This document shows, in pieces, positions 25,077 to 32,015 of a DNA stretch of 32,954 nt. The position numbers and the translations under genes are program-made. Position 1 is the stretch's first letter. Each line of letters starts with the position of its first letter. Origin of the DNA: Paracoccus marinaquae. Lineage in GTDB: Bacteria > Pseudomonadota > Alphaproteobacteria > Rhodobacterales > Rhodobacteraceae. Where the stretch lies: assembly GCF_018860165.1 (NCBI RefSeq), contig NZ_JAHKNG010000038.1, positions 1-32,954 on the forward strand, given 5' to 3'. The notes under the pieces were generated by a model that ran no database searches, was not told the DNA's origin, and saw nothing but the letters and a program-made list of their open reading frames with translations.

Positions 25077-25816
25077 GACCGGCCTCCGTCATGGAACGGC
25101 AGCACGGTGGCGATGCGCGCCCGCGCGCGCTCGGCCATGTCGGGGTCGATCTCGCAGCCGATATAGCGTCGGCCGGAAAGCCGGCAGGCTTCCCCGGCCG
25201 CGCCAGACCCGGCGAACCAGTCCCCGACCAGGCCGCCTTCCGGGCAGCTCGTGCGGATCAGGATTTCCAGGAGCGCCGACGGTTTCTCGGTCGGATGGAT
25301 GGCGCGGCCGTGGCAGTTGCGCAGGTGGATGACCGAACGCATGAGGCGCGGCCCGCCGTCATAGCTGACGTAATGGCCCGCGTCGATCTGGCCGGTATGG
25401 GGTGGACGTTGCTTGCGCCGCACCGTGCGGGCTGTCGCGTCGGGCGTGGTCTGGACGTCGCTATAGATGTCGCGCCACGCGGTCTCGGCCGGATAGAACT
25501 GCACGGCCAGCTCATGCACGCGCTTGAAGCGGTCGGCATGAAAGCCGGTGCCGTTCTGCTTCTCCCAGACGACCTCCTGCGCAAGACGCAGGCCAGCGTC
25601 GGCGAAGAGCTCGGCCGTCGCCATGAAGCTGCGCAGCGAGCCGAAGACCCAGAGCGAGCCGGTCGGTGTAAGAGCGGCACGCGCCAGCGCGACCCAGCCC
25701 TCGACACGCCGGTCCCAAGCGAGCGAGGTGTCGCCATAGGGCGGATCGGCGAGGATCATGTCGTAGGGTGCGTGCCAGGGCATCTGTTCGCGGCAGTCGC
25801 CGGTGAGGATCGTCAT
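25073..25816 (-). CDS. DNA methyltransferase (amino group, beta-type motif order)
   Basis: A 247-residue site-specific N6-adenine or N4-cytosine methyltransferase. The catalytic DPPY is at residues 24-27 (ILADPPYGDTSLAWD). A target-recognition region is in the middle and HPTEKP at about 174-179. The SAM-binding FAGSGAAG is at about 201-208, followed by YIGCEIDPDMAERA. DPPY before the SAM motif is the beta arrangement. No restriction gene lies beside it, so it is an orphan enzyme that may protect the element or mark its origins. It overlaps parA by 4 bp. Confidence 0.92.
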   Translation of the reverse strand: MTILTGDCREQMPWHAPYDMILADPPYGDTSLAWDRRVEGWVALARAALTPTGSLWVFGSLRSFMATAELFADAGLRLAQEVVWEKQNGTGFHADRFKRVHELAVQFYPAETAWRDIYSDVQTTPDATARTVRRKQRPPHTGQIDAGHYVSYDGGPRLMRSVIHLRNCHGRAIHPTEKPSALLEILIRTSCPEGGLVGDWFAGSGAAGEACRLSGRRYIGCEIDPDMAERARARIATVLPFHDGGRS

Positions 25817-26466
25817 GCCGACGCCCTCCCGATGCCCAACCGTTCGACCTCGGTAGCCAGCGCTGCGATCTCGCGCGCCGCAGGTGATCGGGCGTCGATC
25901 TCGCTGGCGAGCCGCCCGGACTGCGCGGCGTCGGCGAAAACGACGCGCTGGCCGATGACGCAGGCGAGCAGCGGAGGGTCGTGGTCCGCCAGCGTCTCAG
26001 CCGTTTCGCGGGCAATGACGGTGCGGGCGCCGCAGCGGTTGAGCACGAAGCGCGCGACAAGCTGCGGGCGATAGATGCGCGCTTCCGCCAGGAGGGCAAG
26101 CATCTCGGCCGAGGCCCAGCCGTCGAACGGCGATGGCTGCACCGGGATCAGCACGAGATCGGCGGCGAGCAGCGCCGAGCGCATGAGGCCGGCGACGCGC
26201 GGCGGCCCGTCGATGACGATATGATCGACATCGCGGGCAAGCTCTGGCGCCTCACGGTGCAGCGTATCGCGCGCCAGGCCGAGTGTGCCGAAGGCACGGG
26301 GCAGGCCCTCACGCGTGCGTTGTTGCGACCAGTCGAGGGCGGAACCTTGCGGATCGGCGTCGATCAGGGTGACGCGCTTGCCGCCCCGCGCCAGCTCACC
26401 GGCGAGATGCAGGGCCAGCGTCGTCTTGCCGACGCCGCCCTTCTGGTTGAGGAGCGCGATGATCAT
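25813..26466 (-). CDS. parA: ParA-family partition ATPase
   Basis: A 217-residue Walker-type ATPase for segregation. The deviant Walker A motif KGGVGKTT is at residues 9-16 (MIIALLNQKGGVGKTTLALH). Next come LIDADPQGSALDWSQQR, the Walker B-like HIVIDGPPRV, and LVLIPVQPSPFDGWASAEM. It is small, without an N-terminal HTH, as in plasmid ParA/ParF types. I take ATG 26466 because it overlaps the repA stop as ATGA; a GTG two codons upstream is possible. No ParB is present; the RHH protein two genes on is the likely partner. Confidence 0.93.
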   Translation of the reverse strand: MIIALLNQKGGVGKTTLALHLAGELARGGKRVTLIDADPQGSALDWSQQRTREGLPRAFGTLGLARDTLHREAPELARDVDHIVIDGPPRVAGLMRSALLAADLVLIPVQPSPFDGWASAEMLALLAEARIYRPQLVARFVLNRCGARTVIARETAETLADHDPPLLACVIGQRVVFADAAQSGRLASEIDARSPAAREIAALATEVERLGIGRASA

Positions 26467-27638
26467 TTGCACCCCCCCGGCAGATCGAGAGGCAGGCGGG
26501 GTCTTTCTGCAGATTCAGGAGCCTCGGTTGCGCCTCGATCAGATGCCGGTCGAGGCGATGTCGGGGCGTCGGATGCCCTCTTCTTCGCGGCTCTACTAAG
26601 GCTTCTGGCGGTGTCGCGGATGAGGCTTTCCACATCGCGCGCGCGCTCTTCAAAGTTAGACTCTTTGTTAGACTCTAAGTTAAGGGCGCGATTTCCTGAA
26701 TGAGTTCCGGGTGTTAAGCTAGGTTTCGGTTCCTGATAGCACGAGCCTCCGGTTCCCGATAGCACGATAGTCCGGGTTCCTGATAGCACGAGGCCATCCA
26801 CAGGTTTTCCACAGGCCGACAGCGGCTCGAAGGCCAGCAACATCCGCCCGCCGACTTCGGCTTCAAGGAACAGCGTGTAGCCCGGCAGCGGCTGGCGCCG
26901 GATGATGTCGCGCAGCTCGAAGGCGAAGCGCTTGAACGGCGACAGGCTGCCGGATTTCTGATGGAGGTGGTGGAAGTCGAAGCGCCAGCCATCTCGCTGG
27001 CGGCCGCCATGCTTGCGCACCAGGCGATAGAGCCAGCGGTCGAGACCGCCGGTGAGATCAAAATAGGTCCGGTCGATGGTCAGCACGAGCGCATCGTCGA
27101 GGACGGCTTGGTAGAACCAGTCCGGCACTATCATCTCGATGCCATCGGGTCTGCCGCTACGGTTGGTGCGTTCCTGCCACTCGTTGATCCACGAAAAGCG
27201 ATGCCGGCGGCCCTCGACCGGCTGGCGGAGCGAGGTGGAAATCGTGGTCGACTGCAGCCGGTCGAGAGCTGCCTTCAGCCGCTGATAGTCGCGCAAGCCG
27301 GTGCCGCGCCCGACATAGGTGAGAATCTCATAGGGCGTGGCGGCCATCAGTCGGGAGGTGCGAAGGCCGCTGTCGCGGGCTTCGACGATCTGACTTGCCG
27401 CCCAGATCAGGATATCCGCGTCCCAGATCGTGGCCATGCCGTGATCGGGAACGGCCTCGACCCGGATGGAGACATTGCCGGTAGCAAAGTCGATCGGCGC
27501 GATGCGCTTCGACTTGGCGAGGGAGAAGAAGGGATAGGCCATGAGATCCTGCGCGTCTCGTGGCGCGAAATCGCCGGGGAGCGCCCTGAACAGATCGAGT
27601 TGCCCACGCTCGGAAAGGGATCGACGTCGCACCGTCAT
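26463..27638 (-). CDS. repA: Replication initiator protein RepA (RPA-type)
   Basis: A 391-residue plasmid-type initiator. The conserved region covers about residues 12-285: DLMAYPFFSLAKSKR, VPDHGMATIWDADILIWAAS, TPYEILTYVGRGTGLRDYQR, SWINEWQERTNRSGRPDGIE, FDLTGGLDRWLYRLVRKHGG and RQPLPGYTLFLE. The C-terminal 100 residues are low in complexity because they are encoded by DNA repeats that look like an origin (26655-26813). It overlaps parA by 4 bp and follows the AlpA-like gene by 18 nt. It would make the element self-replicating. Confidence 0.92.
   Translation of the reverse strand: MTVRRRSLSERGQLDLFRALPGDFAPRDAQDLMAYPFFSLAKSKRIAPIDFATGNVSIRVEAVPDHGMATIWDADILIWAASQIVEARDSGLRTSRLMAATPYEILTYVGRGTGLRDYQRLKAALDRLQSTTISTSLRQPVEGRRHRFSWINEWQERTNRSGRPDGIEMIVPDWFYQAVLDDALVLTIDRTYFDLTGGLDRWLYRLVRKHGGRQRDGWRFDFHHLHQKSGSLSPFKRFAFELRDIIRRQPLPGYTLFLEAEVGGRMLLAFEPLSACGKPVDGLVLSGTRTIVLSGTGGSCYQEPKPSLTPGTHSGNRALNLESNKESNFEERARDVESLIRDTARSLSRAAKKRASDAPTSPRPASDRGATEAPESAERPRLPLDLPGGCK
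26655..26813 (-). other. Candidate replication origin inside repA
   Basis: Three kinds of origin element occur within 160 bp. First, AT-richer 12-bp tandem units begin GTTAGACTCT at 26655 and 26667, with a partial third at 26679. Second, three 17-bp iterons GGTTCCYGATAGCACGA start at 26728, 26751 and 26775, a period of 23-24 bp. Third, two DnaA-box-like sites lie at 26794-26802 (CCATCCACA) and 26805-26813 (TTTTCCACA, 8 of 9 to TTATCCACA). This order matches iteron origins. It is placed within the repA coding sequence. Confidence 0.6.
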
Positions 27639-27656
27639 GAAGAAAACCGCGAGCGG

Positions 27657-27938
27657 TCAGCGGGCGTAGCGACCAGCCTGCGGGCCGGACGGAAACGCAT
27701 GACGCTTGGCGGGCAGCACGGAGCCGCGCGGATCGGAGGTGGAGGTCACCGCGCCGCGCTCGGTCCAGGCTTCGAGATCGTCGATGGCATAGACCACGCG
27801 GCCGCCAAGCTTGCGATAGGCAGGCCCGGTTCCGTAGGTGCGGTGCTTTTCGAGGGTCCGGGCCGAGAGGCTGAGAAAGGTCGCGGCCTCCTTGGTCCGT
27901 AGAAAACGCGGCGGCAGGACGACGGGTTCATGTGGCAT
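27657..27938 (-). CDS. AlpA/MerR-like helix-turn-helix regulator
   Basis: A 93-residue DNA-binding protein of the excisionase-like HTH_17 class. The winged HTH is at about residues 11-60 (PRFLRTKEAATFLSLSARTL, KLGGRVVYAIDDLEAWTERG). ATG 27938 is chosen because GGAGG lies 7 nt upstream; an upstream start would add eight residues. It is 18 nt before repA and likely controls the replication operon, or acts in excision if the element integrates. Confidence 0.88.
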   Translation of the reverse strand: MPHEPVVLPPRFLRTKEAATFLSLSARTLEKHRTYGTGPAYRKLGGRVVYAIDDLEAWTERGAVTSTSDPRGSVLPAKRHAFPSGPQAGRYAR

Positions 27939-28516
27939 GATCGGGCCTCCGTGGGGTTGCAAGCGGCCGCTGCGGATCAGCGGCGGGCAATGACCACGGT
28001 GGCGAAGGAAGAGCGGCGAGGTGCAGGGCGAAGTTGGGGGGTATCGAAATCACCCACCAATCGGGGGCGAAAGATACCCCCTCCGTATCCGTGAAGAGAG
28101 CAGCGCGGAACTATTCTGAGGGCGATAGCTCGATTTGTTCTCCCCCTCACGAACGCCACCGGCATCGAAGTGTTCAGGCGGGCGATCCCGAAAAGCACAC
28201 AATTTCAGCTTGCTGTAAGAAATTCACCAAACCGATGCAGTCATCAGGTCAGGAGAATATCGGCCCGGAGAGACCGATTCCGGGCATCCTGACAGCGGGG
28301 TCAGTGCTCAGCCCCCTCCCTGAGAACCCTCGAAAACAACGAGAAAATCCGGCCGCAGGCGGATCGGGAGAACGCTTTCGCGAGGACAAGTGGCGGAGGG
28401 GATGGGCCTGTCGTTCAACCTTCCCCACGTTAACATATTGCTTATATTTAAAAAAATGAAGACGCGCATGAATTCGCACTATGAAGGCTGAGAGGATTGT
28501 CCCGCTTCTCGACCTC
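27939..28516. other. Non-coding control region upstream of the replication operon
   Basis: I see no supported gene in these 578 bp. It contains a 7-bp hairpin at 27966-27984 and a 9-bp inverted repeat at 28037-28081. A second inverted repeat, AATTTC (28201-28206) with GAAATT (28219-28224), and an AT-rich patch at 28430-28460 are also present. CTGAGAGG (28488-28495) pairs with CCTCTCAG (28513-28520) around the sensor kinase stop and may end that transcript, though no T-run follows. The promoter for the alpA-repA operon should lie here. Confidence 0.5.
28037..28081. promoter_or_regulatory. 9-bp inverted repeat upstream of the alpA-repA operon
   Basis: GGGGGTATC (28037-28045) and GATACCCCC (28073-28081) are exact reverse complements separated by 27 nt. 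The spacer holds CCC and GGG that could pair within the loop. It lies about 100 bp before the AlpA-like start, so it may be an operator or leader structure for the replication operon. Confidence 0.45.
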
Positions 28517-29866
28517 TCAGTCGGAAGCGCAGGGCAGCATCAGCTCCGCGGTGAGGCCGCTTGTAGAGCCGGGGCGCGGGGAGGTCAGCTGCAGGCGCGA
28601 TCCGATGCGCTCGGCGATGGTGGCGACGATGGCGAGGCCGAGGCCGAGGCCTTCGGCGCGGCTGCCGGCGCGGGCAAAACGGGTGACGAGACGGGCAAGC
28701 GTTTCGGGAGGGATGGGCGGGCCGTCATTGGACACACGCAGGATGCCCTCTGCGGTCAACGTGACCTCGACCGGTTCTTCCGGATCGCCGTGGCGCAGTG
28801 CGTTGTCGATCAGGTTGCGCAAGATGATGGCCAGCGCATCCGGGTCGAGGTCGGACAGAACCGCCGCTTCGGGCAGGCGAAGGCGGATGCGCCTGTCGCC
28901 CGCGTCACGGCCCTGTTCCTCGACCAGTATTCGCACCACGGGACGCAGATCGGCGGCGCTGTCGCGACGCAGCCTCGCCCCCTCGGCGCGGGCAAGCTGC
29001 ATCAGGCGCTCGCTGACCCGCAGCAGGCGTTTCAGCGCCGCCTCCATCGCGGCCGCGCGCATCCGCGCGGCCGGGTCCGCCGTCTCGGCCTGAAGGCGCT
29101 GTGCCTGGGCGATGGCGCCGGCCAGCGGGGTGCGCAGCTCATGCGCGGCGTTGGCGGCGAAACTGCGCTCGGCCTCGAAAGCGGCGGACAGGCGGCAGAG
29201 CACATCATCGAGCGTGGCGGCGATCGGGGCGAGTTCCGAAGGCAGATCGCCCGCGGACACCGGCGACAGATCCCGCGCGCCGCGCGCCGCCAGCCGCTCG
29301 CGCCAGCGTTGCAGCGGCGCAAGTCCCGCCCGCAGCGCCAGCCATATCGCCGCGAAGGCCAGCGGCACTACCACCAGAAGTGGCAGCAGCAACATCCACA
29401 GCGCCTCGCGCGCGATGCGGGCGCGATGGGCCAGCGGCTCGGCCACGGTCAGGCGCACCGTGTCTCGCAAGGCGGCGATATTGTAGAGGCGAAGCGTCGC
29501 CGTGCTGCGCAGCCCCGGCCCGTCCCAAGGCGGAAACCCGGCCGGATCGACCGCATGCGACTGCAACAGCACCCGACCGGCCGGGTCGCGCAACACATAG
29601 GTCAGGAACTCGTCATGCGGAGCGATGACGCCCAGAATGCGTGGATCGTCCTCGTCATTCTCGTCGGCTTGGCCGCGGCCCAGCACATCGTTGACGGCGA
29701 GAGGCAGAAGGCGTTCGGCACTTTCCTGAAGCGCCGAATCGAACAGCGCGTCCAACTCGCGCCGCATCAGCCCGGCGGTCAGCAGGGCGGTTGCCAGCCA
29801 CAGCGCCACCAGTGCCAGCCCCAGCCAGAGCGCCAGCCGGCCCCGCAGACTTGCGGGCGCCCTCAT
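28517..29866 (-). CDS. Sensor histidine kinase
   Basis: A 449-residue membrane sensor kinase. Membrane segments lie at about 11-34 and 155-178, with a periplasmic sensor of about 120 residues between them. A HAMP-like linker follows. The phospho-acceptor His242 lies in ANAAHELRTPLAG. The ATP-binding boxes are complete: NLIDNALRHG (Asn355), SNDGPPIP and GLGLGLAI. Topology resembles QseC/PmrB/TctE kinases. ATG 29866 overlaps the response regulator stop by 4 bp, so the pair is co-translated. The signal is unknown; the adjacent PepSY proteins are good candidates for sensing partners or targets. Confidence 0.93.
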   Translation of the reverse strand: MRAPASLRGRLALWLGLALVALWLATALLTAGLMRRELDALFDSALQESAERLLPLAVNDVLGRGQADENDEDDPRILGVIAPHDEFLTYVLRDPAGRVLLQSHAVDPAGFPPWDGPGLRSTATLRLYNIAALRDTVRLTVAEPLAHRARIAREALWMLLLPLLVVVPLAFAAIWLALRAGLAPLQRWRERLAARGARDLSPVSAGDLPSELAPIAATLDDVLCRLSAAFEAERSFAANAAHELRTPLAGAIAQAQRLQAETADPAARMRAAAMEAALKRLLRVSERLMQLARAEGARLRRDSAADLRPVVRILVEEQGRDAGDRRIRLRLPEAAVLSDLDPDALAIILRNLIDNALRHGDPEEPVEVTLTAEGILRVSNDGPPIPPETLARLVTRFARAGSRAEGLGLGLAIVATIAERIGSRLQLTSPRPGSTSGLTAELMLPCASD

Positions 29867-30522
29867 CCGCGACCCAGCCGATAGCCGAGGCCGCGCTCGG
29901 TCTCGATGACGCTTGCGCCCAGCTTCTTGCGCAGGCGGCTGACGTGGACCTCGATGGTGTTGCTTTCGACCTCGGCGCCGAAGGCGTAAAGCTTGTCCTC
30001 GAGCTGCGCCTTCGAGAATAGTTGGCCGGGATGGCTCAGCAGGGCCTCGAACAGCGCCCATTCGCGCGCGGTCAGGGCCACAGGCCTGCCGGCGCGATGG
30101 ACGCTGCGCGCGGCAAGGTCGATCTCCAGATCGCCATGCGCGATCAGCGGGTTGGGGTTGCCGGCATAGCGGCGCGCGACCGAGCCGATCCGCGCCGTGA
30201 GCTCCGCCAGATCGAAGGGCTTGACCAGGTAGTCGTCGGCCCCCGCGTTCAGGCCCTCGATGCGGTCCGATACCTGATCGAGCGCGGTGAGGATGATCAC
30301 CGGCGTGGCGTCGCCCCGCCCGCGAAGCGCGCGCAGAAAGGGAATGCCACGTCCGTCGGGCAGCATCAGATCCAGCAGCACCAGGTCGTAGGGGATGGTC
30401 CGCAGGTGCTCGCTTGCCGCATCGAGGCGGCGCACCCAGTCGGCGCTGTGGCCATCCGCGGCGATCTGGTCGCGCACCGCGGCGCCCAGCACCGTGTCGT
30501 CCTCGATCAGCAGGATGCGCAT
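29863..30522 (-). CDS. OmpR-family response regulator
   Basis: A 219-residue regulator. The receiver domain starts MRILLIEDD, with the phospho-acceptor Asp51 in YDLVLLDLMLPDG and the conserved Lys in DDYLVKPFDLAEL. The winged-helix DNA-binding domain is at about 125-219 (VALTAREWALFEALLSHPGQ, IEVHVSRLRKKL, ETERGLGYRLG). It resembles QseB/PmrA. ATG 30522 is the natural start. It is divergent from the PepSY genes with 141 bp between; a direct-repeat site in that gap fits binding by this protein. Confidence 0.95.
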   Translation of the reverse strand: MRILLIEDDTVLGAAVRDQIAADGHSADWVRRLDAASEHLRTIPYDLVLLDLMLPDGRGIPFLRALRGRGDATPVIILTALDQVSDRIEGLNAGADDYLVKPFDLAELTARIGSVARRYAGNPNPLIAHGDLEIDLAARSVHRAGRPVALTAREWALFEALLSHPGQLFSKAQLEDKLYAFGAEVESNTIEVHVSRLRKKLGASVIETERGLGYRLGRG

Positions 30523-30595
30523 GGTCGTTCCCCTCACGGCTCGCTTCCGGATTGCCCGATGCACCTGACGACGGGCTGATCGTGATCCTGTCAAC

Positions 30596-30613
30596 GCTTC
30601 AGTTTGCCGTCAG
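30596..30613 (+). promoter_or_regulatory. Probable response-regulator box upstream of the first PepSY gene
   Basis: GCTTCAGTTTGCCGTCAG contains CTTCAG-N5-CGTCAG, two half-sites 11 bp apart, as in PmrA/QseB boxes. The same 18-mer with two transitions (16 of 18 identical) occurs in reverse orientation at 31091-31108. It lies 50 bp before the PepSY ATG and 73 bp before the regulator start, so it could serve both. Confidence 0.55.
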
Positions 30614-30663
30614 CTTTCCATGCCATTAGGGTGCGAACGGGTTGGCAAGGAGGAGTGTGACCA

Positions 30664-30981
30664 ATGCGCAAGGCGCTGACAATGCTGGTTCTGGCTCTGG
30701 TGTTGCCAGCGGGCGCGGCACTGGCCGACGACGATTGCCGCGTCCCCATGGCCGACTGGCAACCGCGCGAGGCGGTGACGGCGCTGGCGCAGGAGCGGGG
30801 CTGGACGATTTCGGGCATCAAGATCGACGACGGCTGCTACGAAGTCCGGGGCACGGACGCCGAAGGCCATCAGATCAGGGTCAAGATCGACCCCGGCAAT
30901 CTCGATCTGGTCGAGATGCGCATCCGTTATCGTGACAGGGATGGACGACGGACCGCCTCACCAAGAGACGGTGACGACTGA
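30664..30981 (+). CDS. Periplasmic PepSY-like mini-protein 1
   Basis: A 105-residue exported protein with signal peptide to about residue 21 (AGAALA). The mature part matches PepSY_2: CRVPMADWQPREAVTALAQE, GWTISGIKIDDGCYEVRGTD and VKIDPGNLDLVEM. Cys25 and Cys58 match exactly those of the next two paralogues and could form a disulphide or bind a ligand. The tail is acidic and basic (RYRDRDGRR). AAGGAGG lies 10 nt before the ATG. Proteins of this family often sit beside QseBC-like systems. Function unknown. Confidence 0.88.
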   Translation: MRKALTMLVLALVLPAGAALADDDCRVPMADWQPREAVTALAQERGWTISGIKIDDGCYEVRGTDAEGHQIRVKIDPGNLDLVEMRIRYRDRDGRRTASPRDGDD

Positions 30982-31013
30982 TCGGGTCCACCCGCCTAGG
31001 ATTTCACACATCT

Positions 31014-31048
31014 GCGCTCCGCCAGACACCGGCGGGGCGCTTTGGTTT
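31014..31048 (+). terminator. Terminator after the first PepSY gene
   Basis: GCGCTCCGCC (31014-31023) pairs with GGCGGGGCGC (31031-31040), a 10-bp stem with one G-U pair and a 7-nt loop, followed by TTTGGTTT. It separates the first PepSY gene from the next, which therefore needs its own promoter. Confidence 0.7.
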
Positions 31049-31090
31049 CATGGGCCGTCGTCGGCACCTCCCCTCGGTTCGCCCGCCGCC

Positions 31091-31139
31091 CTGACAGCAA
31101 GCTGAAGCAGATTCCCCGCGGGCGTCAGCACCCTGTCAG
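31091..31139 (+). promoter_or_regulatory. Paired response-regulator boxes upstream of the second PepSY gene
   Basis: Two direct-repeat sites with the 11-bp spacing lie here. CTGACAGCAAGCTGAAGC (31091-31108) is the reverse-orientation copy of the box before gene 1. CGTCAG-N5-TGTCAG (31123-31139) faces the gene. The second PepSY gene starts 52 bp further on. A shared motif before two sister genes supports joint control by the neighbouring OmpR-type regulator. Confidence 0.55.
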
Positions 31140-31191
31140 TCGCGCCCGCCAGATTGGTCGCATCAGGCAACCCGAACCGAGGAGAAACGCC

Positions 31192-31494
31192 ATGAAGACC
31201 CTGCTCACCGCCGCTGCACTTGCCCTTGCGATCCCTGCCGGGGCGGCGCTTGCGGACACCCATTGCGACGTGCCGACCGCAAACATGCAGTCCTGGGAAT
31301 CGCTCATCCAGCTGACCAAGGATTTTGGTTGGTCCATCTCGAAGATGGAGCTCGACGATGGCTGCTACGAACTCAATGTCATCGATCAGGGCGGCAATCA
31401 CCTGGAGATGATCGTCGATCCCGAAACGCTCGAGGTGATCGACGGCAAGGTCGAGCGCTGGAGCGACGGCACGAAGCCCGAAAAAACGAAGTGA
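31192..31494 (+). CDS. Periplasmic PepSY-like mini-protein 2
   Basis: A 100-residue paralogue of its neighbours. The signal peptide ends at about residue 21. The mature domain begins CDVPTANMQSWESLIQLTKD, then GWSISKMELDDGCYELNVID and MIVDPETLEVIDGK. Cys25 and Cys58 are at the same positions as in the two sister proteins. GAGGAG precedes ATG 31192; a longer upstream frame lacks a signal and is not used. It has its own promoter region after a terminator. Confidence 0.87.
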   Translation: MKTLLTAAALALAIPAGAALADTHCDVPTANMQSWESLIQLTKDFGWSISKMELDDGCYELNVIDQGGNHLEMIVDPETLEVIDGKVERWSDGTKPEKTK

Positions 31495-31503
31495 TCCCTC
31501 CAG

Positions 31504-31531
31504 GGCTCCGCGGCCCCGTTGTCGCGGAGCC
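31504..31531 (+). terminator. Hairpin after the second PepSY gene
   Basis: GGCTCCGCG (31504-31512) and CGCGGAGCC (31523-31531) form a perfect 9-bp stem with a 10-nt loop, followed only by ATTTCAAT. It may be a weak terminator or protect the upstream mRNA while downstream genes are read through. Confidence 0.5.
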
Positions 31532-31608
31532 ATTTCAATCGGGCGCCTGCCTTCAGATCGGTGATCGGGAAGGTCGCCCCACACACACTTCAAAAGGATG
31601 AACCGACC

Positions 31609-31989
31609 ATGAGGATTCCGTGGATTGCCGCTGCTTGCCTTGCGGCGCTGCCGGCAACGGTGGCGCTGGCGGACGATGACTGCCATGCGCCTCGTGTCGC
31701 CTGGCAGCCGCGCGAGGCGGCCTTGCAGGCCGCGAGCCGCCTTGGCTGGCGCGTCGAGGAAATCGAGGCCGATGACGGCTGCTGGGAGATCGAGGGCCGC
31801 GATGCCGAAGGCCGGCGCATCAAGGCCAAGCTCGATCCCGCGACGCTGAGGGTTGTCAAGCTGCGCCACAGGGACGGCGACGACGACCGGCGGCGCGAGG
31901 ACGTGCGCGCACCAGCCGCCCCGCTGGCCGCCCCACCCGCCAACCCGCTGTTCCAGAACGGCAAGCCGCCCGTGGTGCAGGTGAACTGA
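31609..31989 (+). CDS. Periplasmic PepSY-like mini-protein 3
   Basis: A 126-residue paralogue with signal peptide to about residue 21. The mature part is CHAPRVAWQPREAALQAASR, GWRVEEIEADDGCWEIEGRD and AKLDPATLRVVKLRHRDGDD. Cys25 and Cys58 are conserved in position. It has a longer proline/alanine-rich C-terminal tail than its sisters. AAGGA lies about 11 nt before ATG 31609. It is followed by the DUF2271 gene after 26 nt, so these two are probably co-transcribed. Confidence 0.87.
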   Translation: MRIPWIAAACLAALPATVALADDDCHAPRVAWQPREAALQAASRLGWRVEEIEADDGCWEIEGRDAEGRRIKAKLDPATLRVVKLRHRDGDDDRRREDVRAPAAPLAAPPANPLFQNGKPPVVQVN

Positions 31990-32015
31990 CAACCCCAATG
32001 AAGGGAGATAACAAG

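Noticed and set aside
25420..25428. Extra GCACCGTGC copy inside the methyltransferase gene
   Set aside because: A single isolated copy in GC-rich coding DNA is compatible with chance.
28034..28459. Open frame of about 140 codons in the replication control gap
   Set aside because: No recognisable domain, poor start context and overlap with inverted repeats; better read as non-coding.
28428..28460. Possible XerC/XerD (dif-like) resolution site in the AT-rich patch
   Set aside because: Only part of the XerD arm (ATGTTAA) resembles the consensus; the XerC arm does not match.
31551..31567. Third regulator box (CTTCAG-N5-TGATCG) before the third PepSY gene
   Set aside because: The second half-site matches at only 3 of 6 positions; too weak to list.
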